A stretch of 14,011 bases of DNA, taken from the NCBI GenBank assembly GCA_937901485.1, contig CALGTT010000430.1, positions 1 through 14,011 of the forward strand. The letters run 5' to 3'. Origin of the DNA: an uncultured Ruminococcus sp. Lineage in GTDB: Bacteria > Bacillota > Clostridia > Oscillospirales > Ruminococcaceae. Below, piece after piece: positions 1 to 6,276 of the stretch; within the stretch, counting starts at the first letter, position 1; every line of letters starts with the position of its first letter. A program made the position numbers and the translations under genes. The notes below the pieces were generated by a model. It was not told the origin of the DNA. It worked only from the letters and a program-made list of their open reading frames with translations, and made no database searches.

Positions 1-399
1 CCGGACGAAACGACCGCGAAGATCTACGTCAGCGTCCGCACGAGAATCACCGCAAACGGCGAAACGCTGCATCCGTCCAAGATTCGTCTGATGCGCCGCA
101 TGGTGCGCGACCGTCTGTTCCGCAAGCGGACGCTCAGCGACACGCTTAAAATGTTCCGCAGTGTCGAGGAGGGCGAAAACAAGTACATCATGCCGTATAA
201 ATACCGTTCCACCTATGATGTGGATACGTTCATGGCATACGAGATCTGTGCATATCGCGACCTGCTTCTTGAAGATCTTCGCAAGCTTCCGGACGATCCG
301 GAGCTGCACGATGCCGGCACATTCCTTGCAGATGCCGCAGCACTTTCGGCAGAAGCACTGCCGGAGGATTCTCTGATCCGTGAGTTTGTGGGGCATTAA
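1..399 (+). CDS. Nucleoside (uridine) kinase-like protein, C-terminal part
   Basis: The reading frame is open from base 1 to a TAA at 397-399, so only the last 132 residues of a longer protein are present. They resemble the C-terminal half of the phosphoribulokinase/uridine kinase family nucleoside kinases of Firmicutes: a segment beginning SVRTRI, then RLMRRMVRD, then EEGENKYIMPYKY, and a terminal SLIREFVG like the SLLREFIG ending of those proteins. Known members phosphorylate nucleosides such as uridine with NTP in the cytoplasm, for pyrimidine salvage. The P-loop region would lie upstream of the window and cannot be checked, so the family is assigned by recall of the C-terminal pattern only. 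A strong hairpin follows directly, so this is the last gene of its transcript. Confidence 0.65.
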   Translation, partial: PDETTAKIYVSVRTRITANGETLHPSKIRLMRRMVRDRLFRKRTLSDTLKMFRSVEEGENKYIMPYKYRSTYDVDTFMAYEICAYRDLLLEDLRKLPDDPELHDAGTFLADAAALSAEALPEDSLIREFVGH

Positions 400-404
400 A
401 AAGC

Positions 405-440
405 GGCGGCTGCCAAAAATGCAGCCGCCTGAATTTTTTT
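405..440. terminator. Bidirectional rho-independent terminator
   Basis: A perfect 9-bp GC-rich stem pairs 405-413 with 421-429 around a 7-base loop. On the plus strand it is followed by a T-run at 434-440, terminating the kinase-like gene. On the minus strand the stem is followed by a T5 run (complement of the A-run at 398-402), so it can also end the dockerin-protein operon coming from the right, whose stop codon is at 445-447. Confidence 0.88.
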
Positions 441-444
441 AGTA

Positions 445-2718
445 TTATACCAGAATCATCCGTTTGAGCACCGCGAGATCAAAACCGTTGATCGTTCCGT
501 CCGCGCAAAGCTCCGCAGCAGTGCACTGGGCTCGATCGAGCTTCTTCTGTGCAAGGAGATACCGCTGCAAAAGCACGGCATCGTTCACATTCACAGCACC
601 GTTCTGATCGACATCACCGCGCAGGACTGCGCCCTTCAGCGGAATGCCGTTTTCCTCGGCATAGGTGACTGCTGTTCCTGCCTGCGCATCCATGACAAAG
701 CCCGTCTGCAGCCGGTAGCCGCTCTGGTAGGCGTAGCCCATGGAGCGCGTGCCGAATTCGGTTTCCGTGCCGGATACGGTGATTTCCGCAAGACTGTCAC
801 AGCCGAAAAATGCGTAGTCACCGACACTCTGACAGCGTTCCGGAATGGTGATCTCCGTCAGACTGCCGCATTCGCTGAACGCGCGTTCCTCGATGATGCG
901 CAGGGAATCCGGCAGTGCAAGCCCGCGCAGCTTCGGGCAGTCCAGAAACGCGCTCTGCTCAATGGCATAGAGGGAAGCCGGCATGTTCACCGTTTCGAGC
1001 GAAATGCAGTGCGCAAAGGCAAAGCGGCTGATGTGCGTGACGGTTTCGGGGATCGTCACACTGCGCAGGTTCTTGTGATTTTCAAAGGCATACCAGTCAA
1101 TGACGGTCACGGGCTTGCCCTCGATGGTGTCGGGGATCACCAGATCTGCAACACTCTTGTCACAGCCGTTGATGCGCACGCCGTCGTCCGTGACGGTGTA
1201 CTGGAGCAGGTCAAGCACATCCGGCTCCCATCCGACCGCCGCCTGTGCATTCTTCACGCCGCTGTCAAGAGAAACGCCGTTGTTCAGATTTTGGGCATCC
1301 ACGGCATAGCTGCTCTTTTCCGAGCGGTTGCCGCAGACATCCTCAACCTCGAATTCATAGACCGCGGACTCGCCGTTCACATCAAATTCCCAGTCGATCC
1401 ACACATTCTGTGCGCGGTTGTATCCGGTGCGGTTGTTGTTCACGCCGGGAACGAGGAAATCATAGAACAGACCATTCTTGTAAATGTTGATCTGTCCGAC
1501 CTCGGTGTCATCGGTCATGCCGGAAAGGGAAATTTGCAGATGCGGTGCATCCTCCGCGGTAACGATCTCTGTTTTCACAGTTGTAGGCGGCGTGGGGGGA
1601 TTTTTCTCGAATTCACCGGTTTGCAGGTATTCCATAAACGCTCTGTGAAAGCCGACCGGCACGTTGTTCGGGGAATAATGATGGGAGTAGGCAAAGCAGA
1701 ACAGCGTGTCCACATAGGGACGGGCGATCTCCAGACGCTTTGCAAGATCATCCGCCGTTTTGATGCCGACATAGGAAATGCCGTGGGGATTGGTCATGCG
1801 GTAGGCATCGGGGGAGATGAACAGCTCCGCATTCGTGCCGAGCAGGAGCTTTGAGCCTCGCACGGCATTGGCGCGGTCAACCGCATCACGATAGCAGGCA
1901 GTCCATTCCGCGAGGTGCTCTGCATCATTTCCGCCGCCGCCGCAGCTGTCCTGCGGACAGAGGGTGTCACCGTCACGGAATGGGATTTTTGTCAAAGCCT
2001 GCGTCCAGAATTCCGTGAAACGGTCGGGATTGACGCTTGCAAAGCCATAGCCGAAAATGTTCACATAGGGGCTGAACAGCAGCGGCATATCGGGATCGAG
2101 TGCGTTGCAGGTCTCCAGAACGGGCGTGAACATTTTTGCAAGCCCGTCCGTGTAAAGCTGTGTGCCGTAGTCCGTTTCCATGTAATAAGTATTGTACAGC
2201 TCCGTCACGAAATAAAAGCCGTAGTAGGTGTCCGGATACTGCGGCTTGTAGCGGTGGTACAGCTCCGTGGTGATGCGGTTGCACCGCTCCATGTACTCGG
2301 CGTTCGCCGCAAGTCCCTCCGCCGTGGTCAGGTCGCTGTTCCATCCGGTGTCCAGTCCCATGCCGAGATAAACCTTGATGTCGTATTGGTCGCAGTAATA
2401 CAGCAGGTCGTCAATGCCGTTGTAGACAAATCCGCCCTGCAGAAAGTCCAGCTCCGATTCATAGAACACCGTCCACGAATCGTCCGGATTCTGGTTGGCA
2501 ACATCGCCCATGATGAGGTAGTCGATGCCCGTTTCTTTCAGGATCTCCATTTCCTCTCGCCAGCGTGCATCATCCCAGCCGGCATAGAGCCACGGCTGGA
2601 TGAACGAGCCGTCAAGCGCGGAAATGTGCGCATGTTCTGCCTTTGACGGCAGTGTGTCCGCACTGCTGCACAGGCACAGACCTGCAAGCAGTGCGGCGGC
2701 AAGCTTTCTGATCTGCAT
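445..2718 (-). CDS. Secreted DUF4434 glycoside-hydrolase-like protein with LRR and dockerin
   Basis: A 757-residue exported, modular protein. A signal peptide (basic MQIRK, then hydrophobic residues 6-18) is followed by a large domain at about 35-365 that resembles DUF4434, a TIM-barrel glycoside-hydrolase-like family. Glu173 (in FVTEL) and Glu298 (in TNAELF) are candidate catalytic acids by inference. A proline/threonine linker (374-380) leads to a beta-rich, possibly Fn3-like segment (about 385-475), then BspA-type LRR_5 repeats (about 505-675) with recurring 'IP..V..I...AF..C..L' units. A type I dockerin closes the protein (700-757): the first calcium loop is GDVDQNGAVNVND, the second ADGTINGFD. 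A dockerin normally plugs the protein into a cohesin-bearing scaffoldin outside the cell, so a polysaccharide target is likely but unknown. The ATG is preceded by GAGGTG, which overlaps the stop codon of the upstream phosphoesterase gene, indicating translational coupling. Confidence 0.8.
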   Translation of the reverse strand: MQIRKLAAALLAGLCLCSSADTLPSKAEHAHISALDGSFIQPWLYAGWDDARWREEMEILKETGIDYLIMGDVANQNPDDSWTVFYESELDFLQGGFVYNGIDDLLYYCDQYDIKVYLGMGLDTGWNSDLTTAEGLAANAEYMERCNRITTELYHRYKPQYPDTYYGFYFVTELYNTYYMETDYGTQLYTDGLAKMFTPVLETCNALDPDMPLLFSPYVNIFGYGFASVNPDRFTEFWTQALTKIPFRDGDTLCPQDSCGGGGNDAEHLAEWTACYRDAVDRANAVRGSKLLLGTNAELFISPDAYRMTNPHGISYVGIKTADDLAKRLEIARPYVDTLFCFAYSHHYSPNNVPVGFHRAFMEYLQTGEFEKNPPTPPTTVKTEIVTAEDAPHLQISLSGMTDDTEVGQINIYKNGLFYDFLVPGVNNNRTGYNRAQNVWIDWEFDVNGESAVYEFEVEDVCGNRSEKSSYAVDAQNLNNGVSLDSGVKNAQAAVGWEPDVLDLLQYTVTDDGVRINGCDKSVADLVIPDTIEGKPVTVIDWYAFENHKNLRSVTIPETVTHISRFAFAHCISLETVNMPASLYAIEQSAFLDCPKLRGLALPDSLRIIEERAFSECGSLTEITIPERCQSVGDYAFFGCDSLAEITVSGTETEFGTRSMGYAYQSGYRLQTGFVMDAQAGTAVTYAEENGIPLKGAVLRGDVDQNGAVNVNDAVLLQRYLLAQKKLDRAQCTAAELCADGTINGFDLAVLKRMILV

Positions 2719-2727
2719 AGTATCACC

Positions 2728-3414
2728 TCACGAGATGTCCGTATCCTTGACCGTGACAGGGAGCACCTGATCGAAAACGGCAAAGAATTTCATCGGGATG
2801 TACTTATCAATGTGGCATTTGCCGAAGAACCATTTGCGGTACTGGCAGACGCGGATGATATCCTCAAAGAAGGTATGGATCTCCAGACGCTGGAACACAT
2901 CCACACCCAGACAGTCCTTGAGAGAGGCGGGGGGTTCGTGGGTAAGAATGTAATCCACGCGGTTTTCATATCCTGCAAGATTGTGGATGGCATTCTTGAT
3001 CTCCAGATGCGTCGGATGCTCCTGCTCCCACCAGTTGGTGGTCTGACAGCGGAATTCATAATCCTGCGAATGCCCGCCGCCGAATACAAAATAGGTGCGC
3101 TTCTCGATGGTGTAGACATGTCCGCGCATGAGGTGTACGAGATTCGGGGCGATGCGGTGCACCGGCCCGCCCTTCCATTCCTCCACGGGATAGCGTTCGA
3201 GCAGGTCGAAATTTTCATGGCAGCCATCCAGAAAGGCAACTGTGAACGGCAGTGCGGCGATCTTATTCAACACTGCCTTTTCACGCTTTGAGCCGTCCCA
3301 GATAAATCCAAAATCACCGCAGACAATGAGAATATCCCCTGATTTTAACTGCCGCATCTGCTTGTCCTTGAAACGTTCCCATTCTCCGTGCATGTCTCCA
3401 GTGATATAAACCAT
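2728..3414 (-). CDS. Calcineurin-like metallophosphoesterase with altered metal motifs
   Basis: A 228-residue cytoplasmic protein of the metallophosphoesterase superfamily. Recognisable motifs in order are GDMHG (6-10, motif I), GDFGF (33-37, motif II), DGCHEN (63-68, motif III), GGGHS (112-116), THEPP (158-162, motif IV) and GKCHID (198-203, motif V). Motif III normally reads GNHE and motif V GHxH, so the expected Asn is Cys65 and the first His is Lys199, while Asp7, His9, Asp34, His66, His159 and His201 are kept. Family members hydrolyse phosphomono- or diesters with two metal ions; the substrate here is unknown. The ATG has an AGGAGGA site at 3422-3428 and a consensus promoter upstream. 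The stop codon lies within the ribosome binding site of the secreted dockerin protein, so the two are one operon, although their functional link is not obvious. Confidence 0.85.
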   Translation of the reverse strand: MVYITGDMHGEWERFKDKQMRQLKSGDILIVCGDFGFIWDGSKREKAVLNKIAALPFTVAFLDGCHENFDLLERYPVEEWKGGPVHRIAPNLVHLMRGHVYTIEKRTYFVFGGGHSQDYEFRCQTTNWWEQEHPTHLEIKNAIHNLAGYENRVDYILTHEPPASLKDCLGVDVFQRLEIHTFFEDIIRVCQYRKWFFGKCHIDKYIPMKFFAVFDQVLPVTVKDTDIS

Positions 3415-3470
3415 CTGCGTATCCTCCTGTCCATCGTCCGATTCGGCACGATGCGAAATTTTCTTCTTTC

Positions 3471-3500
3471 ATTATACCATGTTTCCAAGAGGGGTGTCAA
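3471..3500 (-). promoter_or_regulatory. Sigma-70 type promoter of the phosphoesterase-dockerin operon
   Basis: Read on the minus strand there is a perfect -35 TTGACA (3495-3500), an 18-base spacer and a perfect -10 TATAAT (3471-3476), about 57 bases upstream of the phosphoesterase start codon. This is the best housekeeping promoter for this operon. Confidence 0.85.
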
Positions 3501-3604
3501 GATGATTTCACGGCTTTGCACGCTCCGACCTGACAACTTACTGCAAATTTCATAGATTACACTGTGGTTTTTTATCCATTTTCATGATTTTTTCGGAAAA
3601 GTAT

Positions 3605-3632
3605 TTGCATTTCCTGTTTTTTTTGGTATAAT
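3605..3632 (+). promoter_or_regulatory. Sigma-70 type promoter of the carboxypeptidase-like gene
   Basis: A -35-like TTGCAT (3605-3610) is followed after 16 bases, largely a T-run, by a perfect -10 TATAAT (3627-3632), 38 bases before the start codon. It is divergent from the promoter at 3471-3500. The roughly 100 bases between the two are AT-rich with no recognisable operator. Confidence 0.7.
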
Positions 3633-3670
3633 GATTATGTATAGCATTCACGAATCAGGAGGCAAGACCT

Positions 3671-5170
3671 ATGAAGAAAATATTATCCTTCTGCATGTCC
3701 GTTCTTGTATTCTGCTGCTTCTGCACGAATCTGCGCGGACAGGCATTGAATTTCACCCCCAATTTTGAGATCCGCAGTCAGGCAGCTCTGCTGATGAATC
3801 TTGATACGGACACGGTGCTGTATCAGAAAAATGCGGACATACAGTACATGCCCGGTTCACTGGTGCAGATCATGACCGCAGTCGTTGTTCTGGAGAACTG
3901 CCCGAATCTGAGAACCAACATTACTGCGGATGCAAGTCTTTACACACAGTTCTCAACCACAGAATACCCTGATGATCTCCGCCTTGCCGACATCAAGGAC
4001 GGTAATGTGCTGAGCGTGGAGGAGCTTCTGTATGCCATGCTGCTCACCTCGTCCGCGGAGGCTTCCATTCTGCTGGCGAATCATTTCGGAAACGGCAGCG
4101 TGCCGGATTTCGTGCAGATGATGAACGAGAAGGCAAAGGCACTCGGCTGCACGAACACCAACTTCACAAACCCCACCGGCATCTACAGCGCATCGCAGAA
4201 AACCACGGCATCGGATCTTGCAAAGATCACCAAATATGCGCTGTCCCTCGGCAGATTTGAGGACATCGCCACAGCCCCCACCTTCTCGACCTATACCCCG
4301 AATGATTCACCCTCCACCGGCTGGACATGGGCACATTCCAACACCATGATCGAAGCGACCAGCCGCTACTATGTCAAGGGCGTGCGCGGTCTGAAGACCG
4401 CCAATATGACCACACAGGGACGCAGCATCGTCTGTGAGGCATCGCGTGACGGTAATTCCTACCTGATGATCCTGCTTGCTGCCCCCTTTGAGGACAGTGA
4501 CGGCGACCTGCAGTTCTACCATCAGGCGGATGCCGCAAATCTCCTGAACTGGGCGTTTGAACATTTCTCCTACCAGACCATCCTGAGCGAGAGCACGGAG
4601 CTTGGACAGCTCAAGGTGGAAAACGGTGACGGCTCGGACTATGTACTGGTCAAGCCCAAAACCTCGTTCATGACACTCTGGTATGATTCGGCGGACATGG
4701 CATCCATCGTGCAGGAGGTTACACTGGCGGACAGTGTTTCTGCACCGGTCAACGCCGGCGATAAGCTCGGCGAGGTCGTGCTGAAATTTGCCGGTGAGGA
4801 GATCGCGGTGATCGACCTTGTGGCAACCTCCTCCGTGAAGCTTTCCCCGTTCAAGTACTACATGACGCTGATCCAGCACTTCCCGAAAACAGGCTGGATG
4901 ACAAGAGCGATCATCATCAGCATTCTCCTCTGTGCGATCTACATTGCACTGTGCATCTATGCACATGTGTGCCACCAGCAGCGTCTCAAGCCCGTACAGC
5001 CGGTGCATCTCAAGCCCAGCACCTCCGGCGTGAAGCGCGAAGCGGCGCAGAGCGCGGAAAAGGAACGCAGAGCACAGAACCGTCCGCGCACCGCACAGAA
5101 CCCCAACCGGACTGCGAATCGCAATCCCCAGAACTCCAATCGCAGACCTCCGGACAAAACCCGAAAGTAA
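3671..5170 (+). CDS. D-Ala-D-Ala carboxypeptidase (S11)-like membrane protein, probably inactive
   Basis: A 499-residue protein with an N-terminal signal sequence (hydrophobic residues 4-18) and the overall layout of DacF/PBP5-type S11 carboxypeptidases, which trim D-alanine from peptidoglycan pentapeptides. The fold is easy to follow: 'LLMNLDTDTVLYQKNAD' near 40-56, the first active-site region at 61-70, 'TNTNFTNPTGI' near 161-171, 'GVRGLKTA' near 237-244, and a C-terminal beta domain up to about 390. However SxxK is SLVQ (63-66), SxN is SAE (128-130) and KTG is KTA (242-244), so catalysis is unlikely. A transmembrane helix (about 411-432) and an unusual basic, Asn/Pro/Arg-rich tail of some 67 residues follow. 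That tail would be cytoplasmic if the penicillin-binding fold is outside. The ATG has AGGAGG at 3657-3662. A pseudoenzyme role in envelope biology is inference. Confidence 0.8.
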   Translation: MKKILSFCMSVLVFCCFCTNLRGQALNFTPNFEIRSQAALLMNLDTDTVLYQKNADIQYMPGSLVQIMTAVVVLENCPNLRTNITADASLYTQFSTTEYPDDLRLADIKDGNVLSVEELLYAMLLTSSAEASILLANHFGNGSVPDFVQMMNEKAKALGCTNTNFTNPTGIYSASQKTTASDLAKITKYALSLGRFEDIATAPTFSTYTPNDSPSTGWTWAHSNTMIEATSRYYVKGVRGLKTANMTTQGRSIVCEASRDGNSYLMILLAAPFEDSDGDLQFYHQADAANLLNWAFEHFSYQTILSESTELGQLKVENGDGSDYVLVKPKTSFMTLWYDSADMASIVQEVTLADSVSAPVNAGDKLGEVVLKFAGEEIAVIDLVATSSVKLSPFKYYMTLIQHFPKTGWMTRAIIISILLCAIYIALCIYAHVCHQQRLKPVQPVHLKPSTSGVKREAAQSAEKERRAQNRPRTAQNPNRTANRNPQNSNRRPPDKTRK

Positions 5171-5176
5171 ACAATA

Positions 5177-5201
5177 AGCCCCCTCATCCGAGGGGGCTTT
5201 C
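5177..5201. terminator. Hairpin terminator between convergent genes
   Basis: A perfect 8-bp stem (AGCCCCCT at 5177-5184 with AGGGGGCT at 5191-5198) closes a 6-base loop, 6 bases after the stop of the carboxypeptidase-like gene. The following tract (TTCGTTATT) is only moderately T-rich. The anti-sigma gene converges from the right and stops at 5203, so the hairpin probably serves both transcripts. Confidence 0.75.
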
Positions 5202-5202
5202 G

Positions 5203-5553
5203 TTATTCTGCCATATTGGTATTGCCCTTGCAGGTGAGCAGGATGCCAATCGCAAGCATGATCGAACCTGCGCCGATCGCAGAGCTGACACCGATCATGC
5301 GCAGCATATGACGGCGGCGGAGCTTGCGCGAAAGCTGCTCATACATGCGCGTCTGCATCTCCGACATATTCTGTGCGTCCCTGTCAGGCATGGAAAACTG
5401 TGCCGCTTCCACCGCATCATATTCCCGATAATATCTGCGGCAGTCCGGACAGGTCTTCAGATGCGTGCGGATCGCCTCCGCACTCTCTCTGCTGACAATG
5501 TGTTCCTGATACAATTCTGCCAGATCCCTGACAATCTTACATGTCATGTTCAT
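5203..5553 (-). CDS. Zinc-finger membrane anti-sigma factor
   Basis: A 116-residue protein with the signature of zinc-binding anti-sigma (ZAS) factors: Cys5 and a His31-x3-Cys35-x2-Cys38 cluster (HLKTCPDC), which in characterised members wraps around an ECF sigma factor and keeps it off RNA polymerase. A very basic stretch (RKLRRRH, 76-82) precedes one hydrophobic helix (about 84-108), predicting a cytoplasmic N-terminus. Only about 8 residues remain after the helix, so there is no extracytoplasmic sensor domain. The start ATG (5551-5553) lies inside the end of the sigma gene, giving a 17-base overlap. A GGAGG inside the sigma coding region sits 9 bases before it, so the pair are translationally coupled and made in matched amounts. 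The second in-frame ATG (residue 3) is less well spaced. Confidence 0.85.
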   Translation of the reverse strand: MNMTCKIVRDLAELYQEHIVSRESAEAIRTHLKTCPDCRRYYREYDAVEAAQFSMPDRDAQNMSEMQTRMYEQLSRKLRRRHMLRMIGVSSAIGAGSIMLAIGILLTCKGNTNMAE

Positions 5554-6049
5554 TTGAGATCGCCTCCAAAATCATTTTCTTAGCACGATGATAAATTACC
5601 CTTGCGGAATTTTCGCTGATGTGCAGCGATTTTCCGATTTCTGCATAGCTCATGTCCGCGTAAATGCGCAGTATCGTCACATCACGGTATTTGTCCGGCA
5701 GTGTTCGCAGTGCCCTGCGGATGCTGTCAAGCTGGAGCTGTCGTTCAACTGTCTCTTCAAGCTGCTCGCCGCGGTCGCTGAAGCACATGTCCGCGATCAT
5801 GTCCGTGCTGATGGAATCCATGAGATGCTTGTTCTTGCGCAGATGTCTGTAATAGGTATGCTTTGCTATGGATGCCAGCCATGTAAACACATCACTGTCA
5901 CCGCGGAATCTGTGAAACGACACAAATGCCTGATAAAAGGTTTCCTGTGTCAGTTCCTCTGCAAGATCACGCTGCTCTGTCAGCTTGTACAGAAATGCAT
6001 AGGTTCGCGAAAAGTATTCTTTGTATAAGGCTTCAAATTCAAGCTTCAT
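5537..6049 (-). CDS. ECF-family RNA polymerase sigma factor
   Basis: A 170-residue protein of the usual ECF size with only sigma regions 2 and 4. Region 2 spans about 5-75, with 'DLAEELTQETFYQAF' (28-42, core-binding region) and 'TWLASIAKHTYYRHLRK' (56-72, -10 recognition). Region 4 spans about 106-160, with 'LPDKYRDVTILRIY' and a helix-turn-helix 'MSYAEIGKSLHISENSAR' (133-150) for the -35 element. Such factors redirect RNA polymerase to a small regulon when their anti-sigma partner releases them; here that partner is the overlapping downstream gene. An AAGGTG site precedes the ATG. A candidate autoregulated promoter lies just upstream, and a matching sequence faces fabH on the other side of the intergenic region, suggesting that fatty acid synthesis belongs to its regulon (inference). 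Confidence 0.9.
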   Translation of the reverse strand: MKLEFEALYKEYFSRTYAFLYKLTEQRDLAEELTQETFYQAFVSFHRFRGDSDVFTWLASIAKHTYYRHLRKNKHLMDSISTDMIADMCFSDRGEQLEETVERQLQLDSIRRALRTLPDKYRDVTILRIYADMSYAEIGKSLHISENSARVIYHRAKKMILEAISNEHDM

Positions 6050-6069
6050 GAATACACCTTCTCTCTACT

Positions 6070-6105
6070 GTTATATTAGTGTCGGCAGAATGCGGGAATG
6101 TTACA
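6070..6105 (-). promoter_or_regulatory. Candidate ECF-type promoter of the sigma/anti-sigma operon
   Basis: On the minus strand a -35-like TGTAAC (6100-6105) is followed after 16 bases by GACA and then CTAAT. This matches the general ECF layout of a -35 AAC block and a short -10 separated by 16 bases (compare TGAAAC-N16-CGTA and TGTAAC-type promoters of Bacillus ECF factors). The element ends about 20 bases before the sigma start codon. It shares 22 of 36 positions, without gaps, with the plus-strand element at 6171-6206. Confidence 0.6.
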
Positions 6106-6170
6106 ATTTTTCACTCGTGATTCTGCACAAAAACGAAAACAAAATCCGCCAAGATTTGTATGCATCTGCG

Positions 6171-6206
6171 TGTAACAAACCGGGCGGCAGATGTTACTAA
6201 ATTAAC
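6171..6206 (+). promoter_or_regulatory. Candidate ECF-type promoter of the FAS II operon
   Basis: TGTAACA (6171-6177) is followed at the same distance as in the sigma-operon element by ACTAA (6196-6200), and by TAAC at 6203-6206. No convincing housekeeping -35/-10 pair could be found in the 227 bases upstream of fabH, which makes this the best candidate start for the operon. Transcription would begin near 6207 and leave a leader of about 70 bases. Confidence 0.55.
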
Positions 6207-6212
6207 GGAACA

Positions 6213-6222
6213 CTTGTACAAG
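6213..6222. promoter_or_regulatory. Palindrome CTTGTACAAG in the fabH leader, possible operator
   Basis: A perfect 10-base palindrome lies immediately downstream of the predicted transcription start for the fab operon, where a bound repressor would block initiation. It does not match the FapR or FabT consensus sites as I recall them, and no regulator gene is adjacent. Confidence 0.3.
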
Positions 6223-6276
6223 GAAAATTGAGGATCGCCGTCAGGCGTGATGTTACCATTACAGGGAGGCAATAAG

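Noticed and set aside
1009..2646. Plus-strand open frames (281 and 243 residues) opposite the dockerin protein
   Set aside because: Low-complexity Val/Ile/His/Arg-rich translations without a start signal or domain. The minus-strand protein is modular and complete.
4307..5008. 233-residue minus-strand open frame opposite the carboxypeptidase-like gene
   Set aside because: No domain or ribosome binding site, and it overlaps a supported gene with a promoter and signal peptide.
6192..6234. FapR- or FabT-type operator upstream of fabH
   Set aside because: ATTTAGTAA on the minus strand resembles half of a FapR site, but the second half is missing. No FabT-like TTTGA-type dyad was found.
6247..6276. 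Upstream in-frame GTG/ATG starts for fabH
   Set aside because: They place the strong AGGGAGG site inside the coding region and lengthen the N-terminus beyond the family pattern. The ATG at 6277 fits both.
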